Positions 9,601 through 17,403 of a DNA stretch of 64,000 nucleotides are shown here, piece after piece. The stretch's first letter is position 1, and the number at the start of each line of letters is the position of its first letter. Below the pieces are notes generated by a model that saw only the letters and a list, made by a program, of their open reading frames with translations, was not told the DNA's origin and did no database searches. The translations under genes were made by a program, and so were the position numbers. The stretch spans positions 103,507-167,506 of the forward strand of contig JAQTLV010000001.1 of the NCBI GenBank assembly GCA_028714675.1, given 5' to 3'. Source of the stretch: Sulfurovaceae bacterium. Its GTDB lineage: Bacteria > Campylobacterota > Campylobacteria > Campylobacterales > Sulfurovaceae.

Positions 9601-12600
9601 ATCACGGCGGGAGGGAGCATAACTGGCAACTTTGGAACTCTGCAAAATGGCATGGAAGCTAATACTCCTTTTACTCATCAAAGCTCATCTGTATCAGAAA
9701 ATGATACAAATGGTTTTACAACAGGAACTCCAAATACATCTTTACCAAACTCAAGTCTTTTTGCGCTGAATCCAGATAGTCCTAATTATTTTATCCAAAC
9801 AGATCCTCGTTTTACAAACTATAAAAACTTTATAAGCAGTGACTATATGCTTTCTCAGCTCTCACTTGATCCAACAACACTACATAAAAGACTTGGCGAT
9901 GGGTATTATGAACAAAAGCTTGTCCGTGAACAGGTAATGCAACTAACTGGTAAGAGATTTCTTGAAGGTTTCAATAGCGATGAAGAACAATATATGGCAC
10001 TACTAAATAGTGGTGTTGAATATATGAAATCATTTGATATAAGTGTGGGCGTAGCACTAAGTAGTGAGCAGATGAAAAATCTCACAACCGATATAATCTT
10101 ATTGGTAGAAAAAGAAGTAACACTAAGTGATGGCACAAAAACCACAGCACTAGTTCCACAACTCTATACTGCTGCTTCAAAAGTCAATACTAACGGTTCA
10201 TTAATAGCCGCTAACGCTATAAATGTAAAGGTAGCAAATAATGTAATAAATAGTGGAACAATGTACTCAGATACCACTATAGATATAACTTCTGATAGTC
10301 TAAAAAATACAAATGGCTCTATAAGAGCTAATGATGCTTTGAATATAACTACTACTAATGATATCCAAAATCTATCAGGCAGCATAGAAGGGAGCAATGT
10401 AAAACTAACAAGCACAAATGGTTCTATAATCAACAAAACCCTCACGCAAACAAATACTACAGAACATGAAGTAGGACTTGAGAGTTATACTATAGTAGGA
10501 GAAAAGGCTACTATCATTGCAACAGGTAACAACAATACACCAACTATCAGCAATGAACAATACAATAAAGCTATGGCAATGCCAATAAAGACAGACCAAC
10601 CAATAAGTAAAAACAACGAAACAGAAGGAAGTGGCAATGTAGTACTAAATGCTAAAAATGATATTGTAAACAGCGGAGCTAATATCTCTGCTACAAACTC
10701 CATACTGCTAAAGGCTGGAAATGATATCAAGATTGATACTTCAGTAGATGGGGCAAGTCATGACTTTAAACTAAAAAATGGATATATGAAGGGAGAGAGT
10801 ACAACAAATATCACTTCAAATATAACAAGTGGCGAACATATAGTTATACAAAGTGGCAATGATATCACACTAAAAGGTGCTAATATCAATGCCAAAGAAA
10901 CTGTTGCTCTTACAGCTGGAAGTAATTTAGATATCTTAGCAGCAGTTGATAGTGATTATGATGAGAGTAAGTTTGTAGATAAAGGTTCATTTGGTAAGAA
11001 AAAAACTAAACAAGATATGACTTTAGAGCAAAGTGTAGTATCCACTAACATTGATGGTAAAAATGTCATACTTGATGCAAATGATGATATAACCATTCAA
11101 GGCTCAAACATACATGCCACAGACAATATAGTAGCAACTACCAAAGAAGGGGATATAAATGTAGAAGCTACTGTTTATCAAGAGAGTGAACTCCATCAAA
11201 TAATTAAAAAAGGTACATTTGGACTTAGTAGAAGTATGGATCTCAAATCAGTAGACTCACAAAAACTATATGAATCTCTACTAAAAACAGATACAGCAAA
11301 TATTGTTTTAAATAGTGGAAAAGATATAAATATCATTGCTAGTAATGTTGACTCAGCATCAGATGTGCAACTCAAAGCATTTGATGGACTAAATATCTTA
11401 GCAGGCGAAGAGTTGAGTAGTTCTACAAATAAACATGAATCCTCAAAGCTTAATCTGCTAAATTTATTTATTGGCGTAGCAAGTGCAGGATTAGTACCAA
11501 CGGGCTCTGTTTATACCCAAACAATTAAGGAAAAAGGCAATTATGATACTGATGCTAAATCATCAAATATACAAGCAGGTGGAAATATAATTGCAGACAC
11601 AGGCACTACAAATATAGTTGGCTCAAATCTTGAAGCTGGAGAAAATATAGTAATATCAGCAGATACCGGCGGTATCAACATCACTACTGCCCAAGAGCTT
11701 ATGCAAGCTCATGATAGAGAAAAAGAGATAGATGTAAAATTATCAAGTATGTTTGACATGGTAAAAAGTGCCTCAGAACAACAAGAAAATCAAGAATCAT
11801 CCATTAAGCTAAAAATAGCAACAGCAACTTATGATGATAGCAAAACAGATGCCAAGGGCGTAGAGAATGTATCTTCAAACCTAAATGCTAAAAACGGATC
11901 AGTGATACTAGATAGTTTTGATGATATAAGCATAACAGGCTCAAATATAAAAGCTACAGATTTACTTTCTCTAAATTCTGAGATAGGCAACATAGATATC
12001 ACAAATGCCACAGATACCAAAGAGGTTAAAAACGAAGAGACTCATGGAGAAGCCGATATAAGTGTAACAGTTAGAAATGAATATGTAGAGATAGCAACAG
12101 CTATAAAAAACGCAGCCGAAGCTGCTGAGCAACTCAAAGATGTAAAAGACCAATATTCTAAATATAAAAAAGAGGTTAAAAAATTAGAAAATACTCTAGC
12201 TCAACTAAAAGCTGACTATAAAAATGGAGTAATTGGTGTTGATTTTGAAGATATAGGAGATCTAGAAGATCTTATAGACAATGTCAAAGATCAAGAAAAA
12301 TATCAAATAGCGGCAGTTGCAGCAGCTACTGCTAATTTAGCTTCCGCTAATCTCGCAGTAGCTAAACAAATAGCAACCGCAGCGGCTAGTAGTGGTACAT
12401 GGGGTTTTAATGTAGGATTGGCTCTAGATGTGGAAGGGTCTAAAACAAAAACAAACACATCAAGTACCACTTCTCTTGCTTCAAATCTAAATGCAGATAC
12501 TATCGCTATGTTTACAGACAACACTATGGCTACCCATACAACCATACAAGGTTCCAATATAGAAGCAAGCAATCTTGTTATTGATACACATGATTTAAAT

Positions 12601-14856
12601 GTTTTAGCTTCACAAGACACCTATGCTCAAGAAATGGATAACAAATCCATAAATGGCTCTATAGCGATGACAGTTTATGGTGCAGCTACTGGTCCAAATA
12701 TATCTTTAGGATATGGAGAGCAACATAATAACATAGACAGTACTACAAATAATAACTCCAATTTATTAGCCGATAATATGCTTTTAAATGTAAGTAATGA
12801 TGCTACCTTTAAAGGTGCAACTGTGAGAGCTGATAATCTAGATATGTATGTAGGAAATAATCTCAATGTAGAATCCCTTAGAGATGAATATAGCTCTAAT
12901 TCTAATGGCTATAATATAAGCGTAGGAACTAGTTTCGGCAATGATAGCGATTATACAGGAAGTACAGTTTCGGAACAAAAGAATCTAAACAACACAGTAG
13001 GAGCAAGAACAAGCTCTAACATAGCAGGTGGCAATATAGGAGGAGGGGTAAATAGTGGCTCTACAACTTCTAAACAAGTAGTCCTAACAAGCATAACAGC
13101 AAACAATGCAGATATAACAGTAGGTGGTAACACCAACCTCAAAGGCTCACTTATAGCCGCAGGATATTATGACGAGAATGGCAACTTCATAGACAATGGC
13201 AATCTAAATCTCACTACAAACACTCTAACATTTAGCAATCTAAACTCTAGCTCTTATAGTACCAATACTTCTATAGGTGGCGGAGCATCTCTTAATCAAA
13301 ACAAAGAGGGAGAAGTATTACCAAACGCATCAAATGTAACCTATAATGCTTCAAGCGCTCTAAGCTATAGTGCTTCCAAAACACTCGCAACTGTAGGAAG
13401 TGGTAATCTAAACATAACAGATAAAGAAAACTCTGATGATATATCTAAACTAAACCGTGATACTTCTAAGATAAACAAAGAACTATACTCTGGAGGAGTA
13501 AGTTCTGATGTAAGTGCTACTATTGATATGAGGATGTTTACAGAAGATGGAAGGAAGGATATAGCAGAGGATATCAAAAAAGCAGGAATGGTTGTAAGCA
13601 CTATAGAAATGATAGCAACCAATGCAACCGTAGATGCCACAGACTTCTTTAAAGAAGTAGAGAAAAAAGACATTACATACGAAACTATAAAACAAAGAAT
13701 ACAAACAGACCCAGAGTTAGCAAAAGTACTTTCAAACCCTGCATTGAGCGAAGAAGCAAAAAATGTCATTATAAATGAAGTAGTTAGTCAGGTAATGATA
13801 GAGCTTGGGTATACTCCAACAACAAACAACCTCATAGCCACTACCGAAGCTGGTCGTGATGGACTTCAAATTAAGGGTTTCTATTCACTTGAAACAGGAG
13901 AAGGTTATATAAATGATTTATATAACCTTAGTAACTATGATCTTTTATCCACTGCAGGAACAGAAACACAAAGAGCTATAGATGCCATAAATGGTTGGGA
14001 TTTTAGCGATGAGAGCTTAAGAGGAGATAGAAGCCTTTATGCACAAGATTTTGGAAATACCATAGCAGACTATACAGACTTCATACTCTCACAAAATGAC
14101 TATGGTTCACTTTCGACTACTATCAATCCTATTGTAACTTCTAGCGATACAATCATAGCTAACAATGCAGAGTTTGCAGCATTAAACAAGGTTTTTGGAG
14201 ATAACGAAGGTTCATATATATTTGCCAATCCTATTTCAACAGATAAAGAGGAGTGGAAAAGAGAAATAAATAGGATGCAAGAAGGCGTTAAAAGCGGCGT
14301 AATAACAACAGTAGAGTATACGAAGATATTGGGAAAAGTTCTATATGTCTTATCGCCAATGCAAGATTATGATGACTTTGAAGAAGCTCAAAGTGTTGGA
14401 GAAAAGTTTTTTATAGTTGCTATGGCTATGCCTTGGGCTAAGATTGGTAAAATTGATGATGCTTATGATGCCTACAAAGAAGCAAAAGCTGCAGGTGATA
14501 TTAAAGGGATGCAAAAGGCTATCAATGAGGCGAAAACAGATATTACATTATTTCGAGGTGGAAATAAAGTAACTATAAGACCTAGAGATGTTGATTATAA
14601 TGCTGATGGTTTAGTGGATACATTAAATAAACAAGGCAAACCACAAGGACTTTCTGTTAATATTGATCCCAATGAAAAGTATATACAAAGTTTTGGAGGT
14701 GCATTCCCTGTGAATAGCTTACCTGATGGACTAGTTGCAATACAGTCAGGCAAAGCGGGGCATTATGTTATTGCTCCTGCAAAACCTATGACCTTAGATG
14801 CGTATCAGCAACTTTTAAATAAAATAGATTTAGGAAAATTTAATAAACTACCATGA
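6601..14856 (+). CDS. CdiA/FHA-like TpsA exoprotein with C-terminal toxin candidate
   Basis: Secreted filamentous adhesin/toxin of 2751 residues. Order: an extended signal region (MNHIFKTISKKIKGRANT start, hydrophobic core near 55-70); a TPS domain at about 76-330 with the NPSG motif (LIIANPSGISIDG) used for TpsB recognition; a Gly/Ser/Thr-rich linker at about 430-458; long beta-helix repeats; an unusual helical, coiled-coil-like insertion at about 1825-1930 rich in Ala, Lys and Glu; then a pre-toxin segment. From about 2645 a distinct domain of roughly 105 residues starts (TLFRGGNKVTIRP ... HYVIAPAKPMTLDAYQ), which resembles C-terminal toxin domains of Rhs/CdiA proteins; an ADP-ribosyltransferase-like fold is possible but unproven. 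There is no VENN motif in this protein. Its stop overlaps the start of an ankyrin-repeat gene by 4 nt, the classic toxin-immunity arrangement. Confidence 0.9.
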   Translation: MNHIFKTISKKIKGRANTTVVVSENASSLAKACDDRSAMSSSDTYSITLFSTIKQTLNLSLALFIFASSTLQADIIADTNAPTNTQPIILNTQSGATQVNIQTPTSSGISVNNYSQFDTGTNGTILNNSRTNANTVTAGWVEGNPFLATGSAKAIVNQVNSSNPSNLTGNIEIAGSKADLIIANPSGISIDGATIINAGTSTLTTGTPIINSGDLSGFSVNDGTVTIQGAGLNALGSDYTNILARSAIINAGIWSNELSIVTGVNTISRDNSNITAGTGATPAPLFAIDSSALGGMYANKINLIGTEAGVGVNNTGVVGANDNISIDINGKLTNSGTITSKGDISATTTSDIVNNNSISASKEVKLQSVNIDNTDGEITAGRLDISADNLNNTNGSITQAGIQDLVVNATNLDNSNDGLIGYEPIDSSGGVDTNSTTGGGSTGGGSTGGSTGGGTTTPTITLATGNINITNTLLNDDGKLVANGATTLNTTGTLTNSSTIDVENLNASGSSLNNDSGTINANNINVSTMDIINTNQIQSNSKTTINSSSMSGDGEIISNGDIDIDLANNYANAMKINGLNIYLDVIGELSNNGEITSLNTTSLKATDSITNRGLIDGVYTDIQTDTLNNFGTGRIYGDWVSIKTDTLNNTKENDKSAVIGAREELNIGANIINNVDGATILSMGDMYIGGGLDENGFAIGKAKEINNLSATIESGGYMSLASDEINNKTLTQVVKSVNTLNSDIVTFDEKYSQLSNGSIKTSYVVSDADVKSITSSLLSQYIQDGKTKQITISLEDSLDGYVLLNGKQYPIVNNPNIRYVRSSGSDKIYIVPNDIEIFIDEVTAALNEKYSKFDIEVHYTIPTPISQWVTFYKPDSGYRVDFSLYSEEKQREYSDITTEEYFSSLPTNPSLISSGGNLNISANNVTNYLSTILSAGDMKFDITDTLKNQSEVLYRYNEISGRFQYCYKECNDMFHSPNYTWAPLGIAQGSVEQIGSLNSVITAGGSITGNFGTLQNGMEANTPFTHQSSSVSENDTNGFTTGTPNTSLPNSSLFALNPDSPNYFIQTDPRFTNYKNFISSDYMLSQLSLDPTTLHKRLGDGYYEQKLVREQVMQLTGKRFLEGFNSDEEQYMALLNSGVEYMKSFDISVGVALSSEQMKNLTTDIILLVEKEVTLSDGTKTTALVPQLYTAASKVNTNGSLIAANAINVKVANNVINSGTMYSDTTIDITSDSLKNTNGSIRANDALNITTTNDIQNLSGSIEGSNVKLTSTNGSIINKTLTQTNTTEHEVGLESYTIVGEKATIIATGNNNTPTISNEQYNKAMAMPIKTDQPISKNNETEGSGNVVLNAKNDIVNSGANISATNSILLKAGNDIKIDTSVDGASHDFKLKNGYMKGESTTNITSNITSGEHIVIQSGNDITLKGANINAKETVALTAGSNLDILAAVDSDYDESKFVDKGSFGKKKTKQDMTLEQSVVSTNIDGKNVILDANDDITIQGSNIHATDNIVATTKEGDINVEATVYQESELHQIIKKGTFGLSRSMDLKSVDSQKLYESLLKTDTANIVLNSGKDINIIASNVDSASDVQLKAFDGLNILAGEELSSSTNKHESSKLNLLNLFIGVASAGLVPTGSVYTQTIKEKGNYDTDAKSSNIQAGGNIIADTGTTNIVGSNLEAGENIVISADTGGINITTAQELMQAHDREKEIDVKLSSMFDMVKSASEQQENQESSIKLKIATATYDDSKTDAKGVENVSSNLNAKNGSVILDSFDDISITGSNIKATDLLSLNSEIGNIDITNATDTKEVKNEETHGEADISVTVRNEYVEIATAIKNAAEAAEQLKDVKDQYSKYKKEVKKLENTLAQLKADYKNGVIGVDFEDIGDLEDLIDNVKDQEKYQIAAVAAATANLASANLAVAKQIATAAASSGTWGFNVGLALDVEGSKTKTNTSSTTSLASNLNADTIAMFTDNTMATHTTIQGSNIEASNLVIDTHDLNVLASQDTYAQEMDNKSINGSIAMTVYGAATGPNISLGYGEQHNNIDSTTNNNSNLLADNMLLNVSNDATFKGATVRADNLDMYVGNNLNVESLRDEYSSNSNGYNISVGTSFGNDSDYTGSTVSEQKNLNNTVGARTSSNIAGGNIGGGVNSGSTTSKQVVLTSITANNADITVGGNTNLKGSLIAAGYYDENGNFIDNGNLNLTTNTLTFSNLNSSSYSTNTSIGGGASLNQNKEGEVLPNASNVTYNASSALSYSASKTLATVGSGNLNITDKENSDDISKLNRDTSKINKELYSGGVSSDVSATIDMRMFTEDGRKDIAEDIKKAGMVVSTIEMIATNATVDATDFFKEVEKKDITYETIKQRIQTDPELAKVLSNPALSEEAKNVIINEVVSQVMIELGYTPTTNNLIATTEAGRDGLQIKGFYSLETGEGYINDLYNLSNYDLLSTAGTETQRAIDAINGWDFSDESLRGDRSLYAQDFGNTIADYTDFILSQNDYGSLSTTINPIVTSSDTIIANNAEFAALNKVFGDNEGSYIFANPISTDKEEWKREINRMQEGVKSGVITTVEYTKILGKVLYVLSPMQDYDDFEEAQSVGEKFFIVAMAMPWAKIGKIDDAYDAYKEAKAAGDIKGMQKAINEAKTDITLFRGGNKVTIRPRDVDYNADGLVDTLNKQGKPQGLSVNIDPNEKYIQSFGGAFPVNSLPDGLVAIQSGKAGHYVIAPAKPMTLDAYQQLLNKIDLGKFNKLP

Positions 14857-15353
14857 ATGAAATAAAAACTATTGACGAACTAATAAAGATTATAAGAGAA
14901 AAATCATCAGTTGATAAAATAAAGTTGTGTGATACACTTAATCTTAACGAAAGAATTGGCGATGATCTAAGAACCCCACTGACATACGCAGCTGCTTTTG
15001 GTACGATTGAAATGATTGATTTTTTACTAAAAAACGGTGCTTTAATCAACTATACAAGAGCTTGGTCATCTCCACTTCATGAAGCTTCAGCTTGGGGGAG
15101 AGTGGATATCATAAAATATCTCATAGAACATGGGGCACAAGTTAATTTACAGTTAGATACTGGAGATACCCCATTGATGTGTGCGGCTGCACATGGGGAA
15201 ATGGACGCAGTGAAGCTGTTGCTAAGTTATGGTGCAAACATATATATACAAGACGATAGAGGCGGAAATGCCATTGATGTGGCAGGCGAAAAGGGAGAAG
15301 AAGAAGTAGAAAACTTTTTATTATCCTGTCCCATTCCACCATCCAAAATATAG
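14853..15353 (+). CDS. Ankyrin-repeat protein, candidate immunity protein for the TpsA toxin
   Basis: A 166-residue protein of about four ankyrin repeats, seen as TPLTYAAAFGTIEMIDFLL, SPLHEASAWGRVDIIKYLI and TPLMCAAAHGEMDAVKLLL. It has no signal peptide, so it should be cytoplasmic. The ATGA overlap with the exoprotein stop shows translational coupling. Ankyrin-repeat proteins are an established class of immunity proteins in polymorphic toxin systems, so the position suggests that it neutralises the adjacent C-terminal domain. Binding is inferred only from position and repeat type. Its stop codon lies in a 13-bp tandem duplication (15346-15371) that joins it to a fragment of another toxin. 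Confidence 0.8.
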   Translation: MNEIKTIDELIKIIREKSSVDKIKLCDTLNLNERIGDDLRTPLTYAAAFGTIEMIDFLLKNGALINYTRAWSSPLHEASAWGRVDIIKYLIEHGAQVNLQLDTGDTPLMCAAAHGEMDAVKLLLSYGANIYIQDDRGGNAIDVAGEKGEEEVENFLLSCPIPPSKI

Positions 15354-15371
15354 GTGTCAAATATAGGTGTC
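15346..15371 (+). repeat. Perfect 13-bp tandem duplication at a module junction
   Basis: AAATATAGGTGTC occurs twice back to back (15346-15358 and 15359-15371). The first copy contains the stop codon of the ankyrin gene; the second lies in the frame of the nuclease-toxin fragment. It marks the point where two toxin/immunity modules were joined. Confidence 0.9.
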
Positions 15372-15467
15372 GGTTATCCCGCTGGCGGTGGGGTAAGACC
15401 GAATGAGTTTACGGTGAATTATACGATTGATGGCAAAAAACAGCTTCCAAAAACTTTTAACCAATAA
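15360..15467 (+). pseudogene. C-terminal fragment of a DNA/RNA non-specific endonuclease toxin
   Basis: The frame after the ankyrin stop (NIGVGYPAGGGVRPNEF ... NYTIDGKKQLPKTFNQ, stop at 15465) has no start codon of its own and reads as the last 35 residues of a polymorphic-toxin endonuclease of the DNA/RNA non-specific family, whose members end with an RP-x-F-x-V-x-Y-x-I-D-G pattern. It directly precedes the YezG-like immunity gene, as the toxin end should. The missing upstream part seems to lie downstream at 15907-16035, beyond the immunity gene. Confidence 0.7.
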
Positions 15468-15476
15468 GGAGAAGAA

Positions 15477-15905
15477 ATGAATAACGATATATTGAGTTGC
15501 TTTAAAAATGATTTAATTTCATTTTCAAATAGTAGGTTATGGGATAAATTAACTGGAAGTTATGAAATAATCAATCGAGCTGGTGGTCCTACCAAATATA
15601 TTCTTAGTTTTAATGGTGCTGACGATGATGAGTATTATGAAATACCAACGGAGATAGTTCGTAAAACTTTTAATGCTTTAGAGTCTCTCCGCGACCAAAT
15701 CCTCGCAGAAACAGGAAAACGGATATGGGGACTAACCTTTACCCTCTATCCCGATGGAAGACATGAGATAGAGTATGACTACAATGTTCCGGAAGGATTC
15801 AATGAACAAGGCGAGTATATAGGCGAAGAGTGCGCCAACGAAGCAGTAAGCGGCTTTTTTGACAACATACGAAAAATAGGTACGGATGAGTTTGAGTTGA
15901 AGTAA
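15477..15905 (+). CDS. YezG/DUF600-like immunity protein (orphan)
   Basis: A 142-residue cytoplasmic protein with a strong ribosome site (AAGGAGAAGAA before the ATG). The region around residues 80-105 (RIWGLTFTLYPDGRHEIEYD) resembles the YezG/DUF600 immunity family, which in Bacillus pairs with YeeF-type nuclease toxins. This agrees with the endonuclease fragments on both sides. The family call is from memory of the motif and is moderately sure. The gene is intact although its toxin is broken, so it may give protection against sibling strains that still carry the toxin. Confidence 0.65.
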   Translation: MNNDILSCFKNDLISFSNSRLWDKLTGSYEIINRAGGPTKYILSFNGADDDEYYEIPTEIVRKTFNALESLRDQILAETGKRIWGLTFTLYPDGRHEIEYDYNVPEGFNEQGEYIGEECANEAVSGFFDNIRKIGTDEFELK

Positions 15906-15906
15906 A

Positions 15907-16035
15907 ATCAGCCTAGGCGGAGCAGGAGATAAAATCAATCTTGTTCCGATGGACAAGGTTTTAAACAACGGAACATGGAAAACAATGGAAGCAAATCTTG
16001 CAAAAGCATTAGAACAAGGCAAAAGCGTAAGTGTG
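15907..16035 (+). pseudogene. Internal fragment of the endonuclease toxin, displaced
   Basis: Immediately after the immunity stop, a frame without a start reads ISLGGAGDKINLVPMDK, then LNNGTWKTMEANLAKALEQG and KSVSV. This matches the GG-x-GD-x-x-NLVPMD ... LNRG-x-WK-x-ME core of DNA/RNA non-specific endonuclease toxins. At GTGTC it runs into unrelated sequence (to a TGA at 16069). The fragment would precede the 15360 fragment in a complete toxin, so the two halves are in swapped order around the immunity gene. It is not functional as it stands. Confidence 0.7.
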
Positions 16036-16232
16036 TCCCGTCCCACCGTCCCAACATACTTTTTAGTCTGAATTTAGTTTAAACTTGATGATTTTTTCTC
16101 TTCTTTTGCCAATTTTTGAAAGAAAAAGTCATCTAAAAAGTTAAATTCTCATAGCTATTTTAGTTTTTTGTTTATAAAAAGGTATGAATTTTACATTTTT
16201 GGCATACATATCTTCTTTTTCTTTGGGACGGT
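16033..16232. repeat. Noncoding stretch bounded by inverted ACCGTCCCAA / TTGGGACGGT
   Basis: A 10-bp perfect inverted repeat (ACCGTCCCAA at 16045-16054; TTGGGACGGT at 16223-16232) brackets about 190 bp of AT-rich noncoding DNA. The left end is a GTCCC-rich run of a kind seen at the borders of REP/RAYT-related elements. The stretch starts where the endonuclease fragment loses homology, so it may be a small non-autonomous element or the remains of one. No gene is seen from 16072 to 16384. Confidence 0.35.
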
Positions 16233-16384
16233 TTGATTATTCTTGTTTTTTATCTTATATCTAAAAATTTCATCTCCTCATATAAAATCCACTTACAGGT
16301 AAATACTTACCTTTAAAACTATATATATCATTTGTATCTTTTGAGAATTATCCCATGCTTCAGATGGAGTTTTGAAATGAAAAT

Positions 16385-16412
16385 TTAGGGTCAGGTGATG
16401 AAAGTAAACCAT
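16385..16412 (+). repeat. Left 28-bp inverted end of the RAYT element
   Basis: Pairs with 17218-17245 at 27 of 28 positions; the variable base is the G in GAAAGTAAAC (A in the other copy). Such ends can fold in single-stranded form and are the likely substrate of the tyrosine transposase. Confidence 0.9.
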
Positions 16413-16415
16413 GAT

Positions 16416-16421
16416 ATAATA
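16416..16421 (+). promoter_or_regulatory. Candidate -10 box of the RAYT transposase
   Basis: TATAAT sits just inside the left inverted end and about 25 bp before the transposase ATG, so the element carries its own promoter. Confidence 0.4.
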
Positions 16422-16446
16422 TCCCAATTTGTCATAAGGAAAATAT

Positions 16447-17217
16447 ATGCCAAGAAAACCAAGATTAGATCTTTGTGGATTTCATCATATTGTCAATCGT
16501 GGAGTCGATAAGAATAAAGTCTTCAAATCAAATGAAGATAAAGACAAATTTTTAGAGATACTTTGTAAAGCTTGTCATATATACAAAGTTAATTTACATG
16601 ATTATTGTCTTATGGACAACCATTTTCATATACTTATAGAAACCACTAGCCAAAACCTCTCACTATTCATGCGACAAATTAGCTCAAACTATGCAATCTA
16701 TTTTAATAAAAAACAGAAACGAACAGGTCATCTATGGCAAGGACGATACAAGTCGTGGTATATCATAAATGAAACATATCTCTATTCTCTTTTTAGATAC
16801 ATAGAACACAATCCAATTAAAGCAAAAATATCAAAAAAGATAGGAGAATATCCTTATACATTATTATCAACTCTATTGGATACAAACAAAGAGATAATAT
16901 CTTGTGCGAAACACTCTAAACTTACCAAAGAACTTAATTATGAAGGCATACAAGAGCTTCTAGAAACCAAACTCACAAAAGAAGAACTTCTTGAGCTTGA
17001 GGCAGAACAAAAAAAGAAAATAGTACAAAAAGAACATGAATTTAGACAAGAAAAAAACAAAACACTTGACGAGCATTTTAAAGATAATAAAGATTTAACC
17101 AAAAGAAACTTAGCTATAATAAATGCATTGGATGATGGTTATAAACAAGCAGATATAGCAAGATATCTTGGTTTGAGTCCATCTGCTATAGCAAAAGTAA
17201 GGAAGAATTATGAGTAG
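16447..17217 (+). CDS. REP-associated tyrosine transposase (Y1_Tnp family)
   Basis: Single-strand transposase of 256 residues. The fold signatures are visible: an N-terminal strand with HHIVNRG, the metal-binding HUH motif in DNHFHILIE (about residues 58-66), and the catalytic-tyrosine helix (SSNYAIYFNKK) followed by the RAYT signature GHLWQGRYKSW. The C-terminal part is basic, coiled-coil-like (residues 165-215) and ends in a helix-turn-helix (QADIARYLGLSPSAIAK), probably for recognition of the ends. The ORF is intact and within the usual size range, so the element may still be active. Confidence 0.92.
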   Translation: MPRKPRLDLCGFHHIVNRGVDKNKVFKSNEDKDKFLEILCKACHIYKVNLHDYCLMDNHFHILIETTSQNLSLFMRQISSNYAIYFNKKQKRTGHLWQGRYKSWYIINETYLYSLFRYIEHNPIKAKISKKIGEYPYTLLSTLLDTNKEIISCAKHSKLTKELNYEGIQELLETKLTKEELLELEAEQKKKIVQKEHEFRQEKNKTLDEHFKDNKDLTKRNLAIINALDDGYKQADIARYLGLSPSAIAKVRKNYE

Positions 17218-17245
17218 TGGTTTATTTTCATCACCTGACCCTAAA
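17218..17245 (-). repeat. Right 28-bp inverted end of the RAYT element
   Basis: Reverse complement of the left end at 16385-16412 with one mismatch. It begins directly after the transposase stop codon (TAG ending at 17217) and ends in CACCTGACCCTAAA. Confidence 0.9.
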
Positions 17246-17246
17246 G

Positions 17247-17375
17247 TTTGATGGGGACAAGAATTTAGTTAAATATTTGTGGCATTATTTTTATTTTTTG
17301 ACTGCCGTTACATTTGTAACAACAATTATTGTTATATATTCAGTCTACAAAGAATATCAGCTAACAAAGGAGTAA
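17247..17375 (+). pseudogene. 3' remnant of a small membrane protein, probably an immunity gene
   Basis: Directly after the RAYT element a frame without a start runs 42 codons to TAA at 17373. It encodes one hydrophobic segment (YFYFLTAVTFVTTIIVIYSV) and ends in QLTKE. Its last codons AAG GAG TAA open the 37-bp repeat that also closes the immunity gene at 18272-18625, so it is most likely the tail of another membrane-type immunity gene cut by the element. Confidence 0.55.
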
Positions 17376-17403
17376 AACTTGAGTTGTCATCTTTCTTTTA
17401 CTC
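17367..17403 (+). repeat. 37-bp module-end repeat, copy 1 (hairpin)
   Basis: Identical over 37 bp to 18617-18653. It starts with AAG GAG TAA, the end of the truncated gene. In this copy AAAGGAGTAAAA (17366-17377) pairs with TTTTACTCCTTT (17396-17407) around an 18-nt loop, a 12-bp stem that could act as a terminator. The TTG used as possible start of the orphan toxin lies inside it. Confidence 0.9.

Larger units (their letters stand above)
16385..17245 (+). mobile_element. REP-associated tyrosine transposase (RAYT/IS200-like) element with 28-bp inverted ends
   Basis: An 861-bp unit with one transposase gene and nearly perfect inverted ends. The left end (16385-16412, beginning TTTAGGGTCAGGTGATGAAA) is the reverse complement of the right end (17218-17245) with one mismatch in 28. 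The right end almost touches the transposase stop. It separates the endonuclease remnant from the tail of a membrane protein gene whose 5' part is missing, so it probably inserted into, or helped delete, a toxin/immunity module. No clear target-site duplication was seen. Confidence 0.85.
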
